Assembly (NCBI GenBank): GCA_024698505.1
Contig: JAILRE010000054.1
Span: forward strand, 1 to 48,168
Direction of reading: 5' to 3'
DNA length: 48,168 nt
DNA from: Clostridiales bacterium
Lineage (GTDB): Bacteria > Bacillota > Clostridia > Christensenellales > CAG-138
The notes beneath the pieces were generated by a model. The model saw nothing but the letters and a program-made list of their open reading frames with translations. It ran no database searches and was not told the origin of the DNA. Shown piece by piece: positions 16,955-25,428 of the stretch; the stretch's first letter is position 1; every line of letters begins with the position of its first letter. A program made the translations under genes and the position numbers.

Positions 16955-19050
16955 TGGCAGATATGAATAAGAACCCCATTGAGTTCAAAGCCGACGATTT
17001 CGTTCTCGTCCAGGAAGGCATGAGGATCCAGGATAAGAAGTTCGAAACCAAGGCCACAACGTTCATGAAGGACGCGTTCAAGCGTTTCTGCAAGAACAAA
17101 TCCTCGGTCATCGGCGCCATAATCCTTGCGATACTGATACTGTGCGCGATCATCGTTCCCATCGTATCGCCGCACAATATCACTCAGGTCAACTCTTCCG
17201 AGAAATTCCTTGCTCCGAAGCTCTTCGAGCCGAAGGTGAAGATCGACCCGGATAATATCGTGATCGGTCAGAGCGCCAACGGCAAGGGCACTGTCGAGAA
17301 GGGCTTCTGGGACGGCACCCGTAAGTACACTCACATCGTGTTCAACACGGAAGCCGGCGTTCCCGCCCTTTCCGATAAATATTCCGTTGCGGCGATCAAG
17401 AGATCTCTTACGGATATCTACGTATATCCCGAGCCCGAGCTCGTTGACGTAAGGAGCCCCTTCGGTGAAGGCGGCGCCATCGTCATAGAGACCGACTCCG
17501 AGATCGCCAACAACGACGTTTACATGATCTCCAAGAACTTGACGTTCGACGCTAACGGCAATTACACCGTTGAGATCGTCTTCTCCAGCGACACCTCGAT
17601 CGACGAGAACCCCGAGGATATCGGCGAACCCGTCGAGGGTGAGGAGCCCGCAGAAGGTGAGCAACCCGCAGAAGGTGAGCAACCCGCAGAGGGTGAGCAG
17701 AATCCCGATGGCGAACCCGCTGAAGAGCAGCCCAAGGGCAAGGCCGTTCTCGGCACATACCGTGTTTACATCAAAACCGGCGAGTCTGAAGCTGACTGGA
17801 TCATGATCCGCGACTTCAGCAAAAATTACAGCAAGATCTCCTTCAACATCAGTGAAGCGCTTGCCGCGCGCGGCCTGACCTCTGTTACCGGACAGCTCGT
17901 GTTCGACGTCAAGTCCGCCGTCGGCGCAAGGCAGTACATCCTTGTTGAGAAGGTGCTCTTCGGCAGCAATGAGAACGTTTCCAATAAGGAAGCTCTCGAA
18001 GCCGCCTCCTTCGACGACGCGACCGCGATGATCAATATCGCCGATAAGGAAGATCCCGGTTACTGGGCTTGTTCCGGCCGTAAGGGTATCCACGGTTCTT
18101 CGCTCTACTACTGCGATTACGTTCTCGATACCTACATGCTCACATACGGCGACGCGGATCTCGTTACCTACACCAAGACCGAGCTCGATCAGTGGATCGC
18201 AGACGGCTGGTGCACCTACGATCCCAAGGTGGGCCCCGAGTCCTTCGTAAGGCTCAGCGACGAGTGCCCGGTCGACTCCGTTGAGAGCCAGACGGTCCTC
18301 GGCGTTACCGGCAAGCTTTCGAGTATCACAGCCCGCGGTTGGAACTACCGCAAGATGGGTTATACCGAGATGCCCAAGTTCATCCTTGGCACCGACGTCT
18401 CCGGTTTCGACCTCTTCAAGCGCGCGTTCGCCGGCCTCAGGACGTCCCTGATACTCGGCGTCTGCACCGCGGCGTTCTGCTTCCTGTTCGGCCTTCTCTG
18501 GGGCGCGATCTCCGGTTACTTCGGAGGCAACGTCGACCTGTTGATGGAGCGTTTCTGCGAGATCCTCGGCGGCGTTCCGTGGATAGTCGTCATGACGTTG
18601 TGCATACTGCATTTGGGCAACAACTTCTTCACATTCTTCCTGGCGTTGTGTATGACAGGATGGATGGGAACTTCAGCAACAACACGTACTCAGTTCTACC
18701 GCTTCAAAGGAAGAGAGTACGTTCTCGCATCCCGTACGCTGGGCTCTTCAGACTTCAGGCTCATACTGAAGCACATCCTGCCCAACGCCATGGGTACGAT
18801 CATTACCGGCAGCGTTCTGATGATCCCCAGGGTCATCTTCTCCGAAGCAACGCTGGCTTACCTGAACCTCGGTCTGCAGGGCAAACAGTCCTTCGGTATC
18901 ATGATGGCTAACAACCAGCAGTACCTCGGCATTTACCCGAACCTCGTCATCTTCCCCGCGATCATAATCGCATTGATGATGATCTCGTTCAACCTCTTCG
19001 GCAACGGTCTGAGGGATGCCTTCAACCCGTCCCTGAAAGGAAGTGATTAA
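16954..19050 (+). CDS. oppC: Oligopeptide ABC transporter permease OppC with a large extracytoplasmic insertion
   Basis: A 698-residue permease; usual OppC proteins have about 290-350. The cytoplasmic N-terminus with FMKDAFKRFCKNKSSVIG leads into the first membrane helix (about 52-72). The expected periplasmic segment up to the GTD motif is replaced by about 390 residues (76-475). That insertion is beta-rich, contains an acidic repeat (EGEQPAEGEQPAEGEQ, about 228-262) and cysteines at 373, 387, 420 and 438. The normal core resumes at FILGTDVSGFDLFKRAF, with the EAA loop EYVLASRTLGSSDFRLILKH. The insertion follows an outside-facing loop, so it probably lies next to OppA. A frameshift is ruled out: one continuous frame. 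Confidence 0.92.
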   Translation: MADMNKNPIEFKADDFVLVQEGMRIQDKKFETKATTFMKDAFKRFCKNKSSVIGAIILAILILCAIIVPIVSPHNITQVNSSEKFLAPKLFEPKVKIDPDNIVIGQSANGKGTVEKGFWDGTRKYTHIVFNTEAGVPALSDKYSVAAIKRSLTDIYVYPEPELVDVRSPFGEGGAIVIETDSEIANNDVYMISKNLTFDANGNYTVEIVFSSDTSIDENPEDIGEPVEGEEPAEGEQPAEGEQPAEGEQNPDGEPAEEQPKGKAVLGTYRVYIKTGESEADWIMIRDFSKNYSKISFNISEALAARGLTSVTGQLVFDVKSAVGARQYILVEKVLFGSNENVSNKEALEAASFDDATAMINIADKEDPGYWACSGRKGIHGSSLYYCDYVLDTYMLTYGDADLVTYTKTELDQWIADGWCTYDPKVGPESFVRLSDECPVDSVESQTVLGVTGKLSSITARGWNYRKMGYTEMPKFILGTDVSGFDLFKRAFAGLRTSLILGVCTAAFCFLFGLLWGAISGYFGGNVDLLMERFCEILGGVPWIVVMTLCILHLGNNFFTFFLALCMTGWMGTSATTRTQFYRFKGREYVLASRTLGSSDFRLILKHILPNAMGTIITGSVLMIPRVIFSEATLAYLNLGLQGKQSFGIMMANNQQYLGIYPNLVIFPAIIIALMMISFNLFGNGLRDAFNPSLKGSD
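17632..17703 (+). repeat. 18-bp tandem repeat inside oppC
   Basis: Four head-to-tail units of 18 bp; the central two are identical (gcagaaggtgagcaaccc at 17650 and 17668) and the outer two differ at a few bases. It encodes the acidic EGEQPA spacer in the OppC insertion. The period is a multiple of three, so copy-number change would keep the frame. Confidence 0.9.
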
Positions 19051-19052
19051 TA

Positions 19053-20552
19053 ATGGCAGACAGAGAGAAAGTATTGTCCGTCAATAACCTGGTCGTCAAT
19101 TTCAAGACGGATAACGGTATAGTTCAGGCGGTCCGCGACGTTTCGTTCGACCTCTATCAGGGCGAGACGCTCTGTATAGTCGGCGAGTCCGGTTCCGGTA
19201 AATCCGTTACCTCCAAGGCTATAATGGGTATCCTGTCGAATAATGCCATTATCGCCGGCGGCAACATCATCTACCGCGGTGAGAACCTCCTCGAGGTCTC
19301 CGAGGAAGAATTCTATAAGATCCGCGGCCACAAGATCGGCATGATCTTCCAGGATCCTCTTTCCTCGCTGAACCCGATCGTCAAGATCGGCAAGCAGATC
19401 ACCGAGGCTACCCTGATCAACAACGACAAGCTCAAGCTCATGTACAGCGACATTATCAGCGATGACCTCATCCGCTATAAGAACACGCTGGCCAAGATGA
19501 ACATTGAGATCAACACCGAGAAGAAGTCCATCGACGCTTTCGTTGCAGACTGCAAGGCCAAGGCCTTCAAGATGACGAAGGAAGAGAAGGCCGCCAACGA
19601 AAAGCTCATCAAAGAGAAGAAGGCCGGCTATAAGGACTTCGTAAAGCAGACCAAGGCCAAGTACATGGACAAGGCCAAGGAGTTGAAGGCCGTTCTCGAC
19701 GTTACCGAGAAGAAGGCCAAGAAGCAGGTCGCCGAGTACAAGGCTGAGGTGACAAAGGCACATAAGAAGACGGAGGCCGAGCTCAAGCGCAAGCTGAAGG
19801 CCGCATCCACGAAGGAGGAGCGCGAAGCCGTAAAGGCCGAGATTGCCGCTGAAGAGGAAGCCTTCGAAGGCAAGCTCAAGATCACCAAGGCCGAGGCCAA
19901 AAAGAGGGCCCTCGAGATCATGCGTGAGGTCGGTATCGCCGAACCCGAAAGGCGCTACAATCAGTACCCGTTTGAGTTCTCAGGCGGTATGCGTCAGCGT
20001 ATAGTTATCGCTATCGCGCTCACCGCTTCGCCCGAGATCCTCATTTGCGACGAGCCCACCACCGCTCTTGACGTTACCATCCAGGCTCAGATTCTCGAGC
20101 TCATCAACAGGATCAAGGCCGAGCGTAACCTCTCCTGTATCTTCATCACCCACGACCTCGGCGTCGTCGCCAACATGGCTGACCGCGTCGCGGTCATGTA
20201 CGCCGGCAAGATCGTTGAGTACGGCACCGCCGATGAGATCTTCTACGATCCCAGGCATCCGTACACCTGGGCTCTGCTCTCCAGTATCCCCGACGTTGAC
20301 AGTAAGGAGAGGCTGGAAGCTATACCCGGTACGCCGCCCAACATGATCTACCCGCCCAAGGGCGATGCATTTGCCCTGCGCAGCAAGTACGCAATGAACA
20401 TCGACTTCCGCGAGCAGCCGCCTTACTTCAAGGTGAGCGACACGCATTATGCCGCAACGTGGCTGCTGGATCCCAAGGCGCCTAAGGTCGAGATGCCCAA
20501 GATCGTAAGCGAGCGTATCAGAATTTCTTTGGAGGAGGATAGCAATGAGTAA
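19053..20552 (+). CDS. oppD: Oligopeptide ABC transporter ATPase OppD with a long coiled-coil insertion
   Basis: A 499-residue ATPase; usual OppD has about 330-360. Walker A is GESGSGKS (44-51), Q-loop Gln100 is in MIFQDPLSSLNP, the signature is FSGGMRQR (309-316), Walker B ILICDEP (329-335) and the switch His367. Residues about 120-280 are an extra Lys/Glu/Ala-rich, almost certainly helical coiled-coil segment, placed between the Q-loop and the signature motif. In the C-terminal oligopeptide-transport region the four cysteines seen in many OppD/DppD proteins are replaced by Asp, Ser, Asp and Thr (GDAF, RSKY, NIDF, AATW), so no iron-sulfur cluster is expected. It starts two bases after oppC and overlaps oppF by 8 bases. 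Confidence 0.93.
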   Translation: MADREKVLSVNNLVVNFKTDNGIVQAVRDVSFDLYQGETLCIVGESGSGKSVTSKAIMGILSNNAIIAGGNIIYRGENLLEVSEEEFYKIRGHKIGMIFQDPLSSLNPIVKIGKQITEATLINNDKLKLMYSDIISDDLIRYKNTLAKMNIEINTEKKSIDAFVADCKAKAFKMTKEEKAANEKLIKEKKAGYKDFVKQTKAKYMDKAKELKAVLDVTEKKAKKQVAEYKAEVTKAHKKTEAELKRKLKAASTKEEREAVKAEIAAEEEAFEGKLKITKAEAKKRALEIMREVGIAEPERRYNQYPFEFSGGMRQRIVIAIALTASPEILICDEPTTALDVTIQAQILELINRIKAERNLSCIFITHDLGVVANMADRVAVMYAGKIVEYGTADEIFYDPRHPYTWALLSSIPDVDSKERLEAIPGTPPNMIYPPKGDAFALRSKYAMNIDFREQPPYFKVSDTHYAATWLLDPKAPKVEMPKIVSERIRISLEEDSNE

Positions 20553-21792
20553 CGAAATCAATGGAGCTAAAGTCTCTGAAGAAGTCCTCAACAACGCGAA
20601 TCAGCAGAGCCTTGCCGAGTTCAATCGTGCGAACAAGGTCAACCCCAATGTCAAGCAGAAGCCCGAGCTTCGCGACCAGAAGATCATTCTTTCCGTCAGG
20701 CATCTGAAGCAGTTCTTCTTCTTCGGCAAGGGCGTCAACCGCCAGAAGCTCAAAGCGGTCTCCAACGTTTCCTTCGACCTCAGGGAAGGCGAGTGCCTCG
20801 GTATCGTCGGCGAGTCCGGCTGCGGCAAGACCACTACCGGCCGCTGCATAATCCGTCTGTACGACATCACCTCCGGCTCCATCTACTACCGCGGTGTCCG
20901 CATCAGCGGCGGTACCCGTTGGAACAAGAAGGAGATCAAGTGGTCGAAGATCCACACCATGGAGAAGATCGATGAGCTTCGCAAGCAGGGCAATTCTCCC
21001 GAGATCGAAAAGCAGATCGCCGTGCTCAACGAGGATCTGAAAAAGCACGTTGCCGAGCAGAAGGAAAAGATCAAGCAGATCAAGTACGATAACGCGAACG
21101 TCAGCCAGAAGCTTCTCAACGAGATCCAGATGATATTCCAGGATCCTATCGACTCGCTCGATCCCAGGATGACCGTTGAGGATATCATTCAGGAGGGTCT
21201 GCAGATCCAGGGTCACCACAACAAGGCGGAAAACCACAAAAAGGTCGTTGAAGTTCTTGAGACGGTCGGTCTGGTATCCGAGCACGCGTCCCGCTACCCG
21301 CACGAGTTCTCCGGCGGTCAGCGTCAGCGTATCGGTATCGCCCGTGCGCTCATCATGAACCCCAAGCTCCTGATCTGCGACGAGCCTATCTCCGCACTCG
21401 ACGTTTCGATCCGTGCTCAGGTCATCAACCTGCTCAACGAGCTGAAGAAGAACCTGAATCTTTCGATCATCTTCATCGCTCATGACCTCTCCGTCGTCAA
21501 GTACTTCTGCGATACCATCGTCGTTATGTACTTCGGCAAGGTCGTTGAGAAGGCTCCCAGTGACGAGTTGTTCAAGAATCCTCTCCATCCTTACACAAGG
21601 TCGCTGCTCTCGGCTATCCCCAAGCCCAATCCCAGGTCTGAGCGCAAGCGTCAGAGGATAACCTACAATCCCGCCACGGCTCACGATTATTCCAACGGCG
21701 ATCTTCCCGATCTCAGGGAGATCAAGCCCGATCACTTCGTTCTCTGCAATGAGGCCGAGCTCGAGGCTTACAAGAAGGAACTGGTCGACTAA
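20545..21792 (+). CDS. oppF: Oligopeptide ABC transporter ATPase OppF with a helical insertion
   Basis: A 415-residue ATPase with a 45-residue Asn/Lys-rich N-terminal extension. Walker A is GESGCGKT (89-96), Q-loop in MIFQDPIDSLDPRM (Gln199), signature FSGGQRQR (255-262), Walker B LLICDEP and switch His313. Between the strand after Walker A and the Q-loop, residues about 122-192 form an additional charged helical segment (KKEIKWSKIHTMEK and EDLKKHVAEQKEKIKQIK), absent from ordinary OppF. Its position differs from that of the OppD insertion. ATG 20545 follows ggagga inside the end of oppD, so the two ATPases are translationally coupled. Confidence 0.93.
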   Translation: MSNEINGAKVSEEVLNNANQQSLAEFNRANKVNPNVKQKPELRDQKIILSVRHLKQFFFFGKGVNRQKLKAVSNVSFDLREGECLGIVGESGCGKTTTGRCIIRLYDITSGSIYYRGVRISGGTRWNKKEIKWSKIHTMEKIDELRKQGNSPEIEKQIAVLNEDLKKHVAEQKEKIKQIKYDNANVSQKLLNEIQMIFQDPIDSLDPRMTVEDIIQEGLQIQGHHNKAENHKKVVEVLETVGLVSEHASRYPHEFSGGQRQRIGIARALIMNPKLLICDEPISALDVSIRAQVINLLNELKKNLNLSIIFIAHDLSVVKYFCDTIVVMYFGKVVEKAPSDELFKNPLHPYTRSLLSAIPKPNPRSERKRQRITYNPATAHDYSNGDLPDLREIKPDHFVLCNEAELEAYKKELVD

Positions 21793-22170
21793 GTGAAACT
21801 GCTTTTCAAAAAGCTATTCCTGCATTCTCCGAAGGCGTACATCGTCGCCTTTGCAATAGCCACCGCGTTCGTATTGATCAATCTGGTGGTCAAGGGCTTC
21901 GATATGAGGATCTGCTACGTGGACGCCTTCACGACGTCCGGAGCCATCACGTTCCTTATCGGGATGCTGATACTGGTAGCGCATTACGGCGCGTTTGACA
22001 CGTTTGCCTACTCGTTCTCAAGATTGCGCGGTAAAAAGTATGATTCGCTCTACGATTTCAGCACCGAAAAGAATGAGAAGCGCGCCAAGGGCAACCTGAT
22101 CTTCATGCCCTTCATAGCGGTCGGCATAGTGTTCATCGCCGTAGGTCTGATCATCGGCGCGGGAATGTAA
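21793..22170 (+). CDS. Small membrane protein, DUF3899-like, last gene of the opp operon
   Basis: A 125-residue protein with about four hydrophobic segments (roughly 17-32, 50-66, 101-124 and a weaker one). The central motif SGAITFLIGMLILVAHYGAFDTFAYSF resembles DUF3899 proteins, which are small Firmicutes membrane proteins of unknown function. Start is GTG 21793 directly after the oppF stop (TAA then GTG), so it depends on coupled translation; no separate ribosome site is visible. A cytoplasmic charged loop (about 76-98) may contact the ATPases. I infer it is an accessory to the importer from its place in the operon. Confidence 0.75.
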   Translation: MKLLFKKLFLHSPKAYIVAFAIATAFVLINLVVKGFDMRICYVDAFTTSGAITFLIGMLILVAHYGAFDTFAYSFSRLRGKKYDSLYDFSTEKNEKRAKGNLIFMPFIAVGIVFIAVGLIIGAGM

Positions 22171-22214
22171 AGCAAAAGCGGGAAACAGAGTCCGCTCCGT
22201 ACAATTGATCAAGT

Positions 22215-22247
22215 GAAGAGCCGGTATTGAACTGGCTCTTCTTTTTT
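22215..22247 (+). terminator. Intrinsic terminator of the opp operon
   Basis: Arms gaagagcc (22215-22222) and ggctcttc (22234-22241) followed by a T6 run. Confidence 0.93.
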
Positions 22248-22317
22248 GCGCGCCTGCTGTTAACAGACGGGCCCTGCGGGAGCATATTATGGAACGAACA
22301 GCTTTTCGGAGGGAACG

Positions 22318-22560
22318 ATGAACGAATTTGCCTTATCGGAGCTTCCGCTCCACGGCTTCTGCCGTGTAATAAGGGTGGAGCCCTGCCCGGCGAAGCTCAG
22401 GCTCGAGGGCGTGGGCTTTACGGAGGGGGCGGAAGTCGTCAGCCTCTTTCGCGCGCCGTCGGGAGACCCCACCGCGTATTCCTTGCGGGGTTCGGTCGTG
22501 GCATTAAGGCGGAGCGACGCCGTGAACGTCATCGTAAGGGGGCGCGGGGAATGGGCCTGA
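22318..22560 (+). CDS. feoA: Ferrous iron transport protein A (FeoA)
   Basis: An 80-residue SH3-like FeoA protein, the small cytoplasmic partner of the iron transporter FeoB. It shows the usual pattern LPLHGFCRVIRVE, then LRLEGVGFTEGAEV, and the closing strand RRSDAVNVIV. ATG 22318 is preceded by cggaggga. It overlaps the start of feoB by 10 bases. A weak promoter may lie at 22260-22290 (TTAACA, 19-bp spacer, TATTAT); I did not list it separately. No recognisable Fur box was seen. Confidence 0.9.
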   Translation: MNEFALSELPLHGFCRVIRVEPCPAKLRLEGVGFTEGAEVVSLFRAPSGDPTAYSLRGSVVALRRSDAVNVIVRGRGEWA

Positions 22561-24404
22561 CAAGAGCAAGGGAGGGGAACGGGCGCAGTCTTGACCGTGA
22601 AAGGGCGGATTGCCCCGTTATCGCGCTCATAGGCAGCCCGAACGTCGGCAAGAGCACCGTATTCAACGCGCTGACAGGCCTCAATCGTCATACCGGCAAC
22701 TGGACGGGCAAGACCGTCGACCGCGCCGTCGGCATAATGCGGGAGGGCGGGGAGCGGTTCGCGCTCGTCGATCTGCCCGGGTGCTATTCGCTCGTCCCCA
22801 CCTCGCCCGAGGAGGAGCTGACGAGGGACTTCGTTATGAGCGGCGAGGCGGACTGCGTCGTCATCGTCTGCGACGCTTCGTGCATGGAGCGCAGCCTCAA
22901 CATGGTCCTGCAGACGCTTGCCGTCACGGGGAACGCGGTCGTCTGCGTGAACCTGACCGACGAAGCCGCGAAGAAGGGCGTGCGCGTGGATACCGTGCGC
23001 CTTTCCGAAATACTCGGCGTGGAGGCTGTGCCCACGAGCGCGGCAAATAAAAAGGGGCTCGGGGAGCTTGCGAAAGCCATCAAAAGGGCCGCAAAGGGCA
23101 AAAAACGCTTTGAAAAAGCCGAGCCCCGGCCCATGTGGAGGGAGGCCGAACGGATCGCGGAAGAGGTCACGGAGCGGGACAAGGACACTGTCGGCGCAAA
23201 GCAGATGAAGCTCGACAGGTTTCTGACGGGCAGATACACGAGCCTAATAGTAATGCTGCTGCTCCTTGCGCTCGTATTTTTCCTCACGATGGAGGGCGCG
23301 AATCTGCCATCGCGCCTGCTGGGGAGCGCTTTCGAAGGCGCCCTTCTGCGGGTGAGGACGGCGCTTCTTAATTCCGCTCTGCCGGAAAAGCTCGTGCTGG
23401 CGTTCTGCGACGGCGGGCTCGCTACGCTCATGACCGTCGTTTCGGTCATGCTCCCGCCCATGGCGATATTCTTTCCGCTGTTCACGCTTTTGGAGGATCT
23501 CGGTCTTCTGCCGAGGATCGCGTTCAACCTTGACAGGAGCTTCTGCAAATGCGGCTCCTGCGGGAAGCAGGCGCTGACGATGTGCATGGGGTTCGGATGC
23601 AACGCGGCAGGCGTGGTCGGATGCAGAATAATTGAGAGCCCGCGTGAGAGGACCGTAGCAATACTGACGAATTCGCTCATCCCGTGCAACGGCAGATTCC
23701 CCACGCTTGCCGCCCTGCTCGCCGTGCTCTTCGCTGGGGCGGGGGGAGGCGCGCTCCGCGCGCTCGGGCTTACGGGGCTGATACTTTTGAGCCTTGCAAT
23801 GACGCTCCTCGTTTCAAAACTGCTGTCAATGACGCTCCTCTCCGGCAAGCCGTCTTCGTTCATACTGGAGCTTCCGCCGTTTCGAAAGCCGCGCATAGGG
23901 CAGATAATCATAAGATCGGCGCTCGACAGGACGCTCTTTGTGCTCGGCCGCGCGTGCGCCGTCGCGTTTCCCGCGGGGATCGTGATATGGGTGCTCGCAA
24001 ACTGCGGCAATACCCCGCCCATAATGGGGATCGCCGCGTTCCTTGACCCCGCAGGCAGGCTGATGGGCGTCGACGGGGCGGTGCTGCTCGCGTTCCTTCT
24101 GGGGCTGCCCGCGAACGAGCTGGTGCTCCCGCTGCTCATAATGATCTATTCGGGCGGCGGAACGCTCACAGGAGTCGGCTCGGCGGCGGTCGGCGCGGCG
24201 CTTTTCGCAAACGGGTGGAGCGCGAAAACGGCGGTCTGCATGCTGCTGCTCGTGCTGTTCCATTCCCCCTGCGCGACGACGCTCCTTTCGATACGGCGGG
24301 AAACGAAGAGCCGCGTATGGACGCTCGCCGCGGCGCTGATACCCGTTCTGCTCGGCGTGGTTCTGTGCTCCGCTGTGAACGGGATATGGACGCTTTTGAG
24401 CTGA
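22551..24404 (+). CDS. feoB: Ferrous iron transporter B (FeoB), short form
   Basis: A 617-residue membrane transporter for Fe2+, shorter than the 770 of E. coli FeoB. The N-terminal GTPase domain has G1 GSPNVGKS (28-35), G3 DLPG (74-77) and G4 NLTD (134-137). A short linker leads to a membrane region of about nine helices, with the gate-type motif SLIPCNGRFPTLAAL and MGFGCNAAG before it, and a second gate region near LGLPANELVLP. Start is ATG 22551, inside the end of feoA, behind gcgcgggga; the open frame further upstream has no support. A terminator follows directly. Confidence 0.93.
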   Translation: MGLTRAREGNGRSLDRERADCPVIALIGSPNVGKSTVFNALTGLNRHTGNWTGKTVDRAVGIMREGGERFALVDLPGCYSLVPTSPEEELTRDFVMSGEADCVVIVCDASCMERSLNMVLQTLAVTGNAVVCVNLTDEAAKKGVRVDTVRLSEILGVEAVPTSAANKKGLGELAKAIKRAAKGKKRFEKAEPRPMWREAERIAEEVTERDKDTVGAKQMKLDRFLTGRYTSLIVMLLLLALVFFLTMEGANLPSRLLGSAFEGALLRVRTALLNSALPEKLVLAFCDGGLATLMTVVSVMLPPMAIFFPLFTLLEDLGLLPRIAFNLDRSFCKCGSCGKQALTMCMGFGCNAAGVVGCRIIESPRERTVAILTNSLIPCNGRFPTLAALLAVLFAGAGGGALRALGLTGLILLSLAMTLLVSKLLSMTLLSGKPSSFILELPPFRKPRIGQIIIRSALDRTLFVLGRACAVAFPAGIVIWVLANCGNTPPIMGIAAFLDPAGRLMGVDGAVLLAFLLGLPANELVLPLLIMIYSGGGTLTGVGSAAVGAALFANGWSAKTAVCMLLLVLFHSPCATTLLSIRRETKSRVWTLAAALIPVLLGVVLCSAVNGIWTLLS

Positions 24405-24445
24405 AAAAAAGACGCCCCGGGAAGTAAACCCAAGGCGTCTTTTTC
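24405..24445. terminator. Bidirectional intrinsic terminator after feoB
   Basis: A-rich arm aaaaaaagacgcc and complementary ggcgtcttttt with a 17-base loop. It serves feoB and, on the other strand, the DUF4003 gene ending at 24455. Confidence 0.88.
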
Positions 24446-24454
24446 TTTTTGCTG

Positions 24455-25390
24455 TTAATGAGGAACGCTCATGGCCGCCGCGGCCGAAGCGGAGGAGCTG
24501 CGCTCGTGCCTCTTGCGGAAATGCCCGGTCAGCGCAAGCGTCATCAGCTCCATCGAGGGCTCGGCAAGCATGAACGAGAGCATGAGCCTTTCGTCCTTCT
24601 CGATCCGGAAGCCCTTGAATTTCTTGTTCTCGGAGAGCCAGCCGTCGATCGCGGAGACGGCGGCGGAAAGCTCGTTCCCCCTGTCGGCAAGCATTGCGAG
24701 AGAAGCAAGCTCGTACGTGAAGCTCGTCGAAATGCGGGCGGCGCGAAGCTCGCCGCGGAGCGCACGGAAGGCCTCGGTCTTCTCGTTGGGAGCGGAGGGG
24801 CAGAGGGAGAGGTTCTCCGCAAGCGCCCAGGTGCAGCGGAAAGCGGGTTTTTCGCGGAACAGGCGGAAGCATTCGTCCGCATCCTCGGCGGCGGCCGCCG
24901 GATCCGCGCCTCTTAGCGCCAGCAGGAGGCAGACCGGATGATCGTACTCCGCCATGCGGAAGCGATGCTTGGCCTTGAATGCGTCGTACTGCTCCCTGGC
25001 TTTCGCCGCGAGCGCCGCGAACGACTCCTCACCCGCCGCGCGGCTTAAAAAGTATGCGGCTATGCAGAGGAAATCCGAACCGCGGAACCGTTCGCGAAGG
25101 GCGGAGTACGCGGCGTTGATCTTCTTCAGCTCCCCTTCGGGATCGGAGGACGCCGCCATGCGCGTTATCACGAGCGGCCCGATATTGCGAAGATGGGCGA
25201 ATACGCCTATCTCATACCGGAAGATATTGCGGCATTCCCTCAGCTTTTCGTCGCTCACCTCGGCGCCGTCCATAGCGAGCTCCAGCGCGCAGCAGGATTT
25301 TATAAAGCTGTCCGCCATTGTGAACACGCCGTCCAGCGCATCGCGGCTGCTCGTAAAGAGCACGCTTCTTTCGATCAGTTTATCATTCAT
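24455..25390 (-). CDS. DUF4003-like cytoplasmic protein
   Basis: A 311-residue soluble, all-helical protein without signal peptide or membrane helix. Features consistent with DUF4003 proteins are a repeating helical layout, RNIFRYEIGVFAHLRN, and a central YDHPVCLLLAL segment where that family has a conserved His-rich motif. No enzymatic motif is evident. Start is ATG 25390 with aaagg upstream; an in-frame ATG at 25423 would add 11 residues but has no ribosome site. It is 38 bases downstream of pmbA on the same strand and is probably co-transcribed with tldD-pmbA. Function unknown. Confidence 0.65.
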   Translation of the reverse strand: MNDKLIERSVLFTSSRDALDGVFTMADSFIKSCCALELAMDGAEVSDEKLRECRNIFRYEIGVFAHLRNIGPLVITRMAASSDPEGELKKINAAYSALRERFRGSDFLCIAAYFLSRAAGEESFAALAAKAREQYDAFKAKHRFRMAEYDHPVCLLLALRGADPAAAAEDADECFRLFREKPAFRCTWALAENLSLCPSAPNEKTEAFRALRGELRAARISTSFTYELASLAMLADRGNELSAAVSAIDGWLSENKKFKGFRIEKDERLMLSFMLAEPSMELMTLALTGHFRKRHERSSSASAAAAMSVPH

Positions 25391-25428
25391 CTTCGGCCTT
25401 TCCCGGCTTTCGCCAAAACCCATTCAAA

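Noticed and set aside
17632-17703. Possible mobile-element or integration repeat in oppC
   Set aside because: The units are 18 bp, in frame and directly adjacent; they only encode a protein linker.
16909-18612. Long minus-strand open frame of 567 codons opposite oppC
   Set aside because: Antisense shadow of oppC, crossing the oppB-oppC junction; no recognisable domain or ribosome site.
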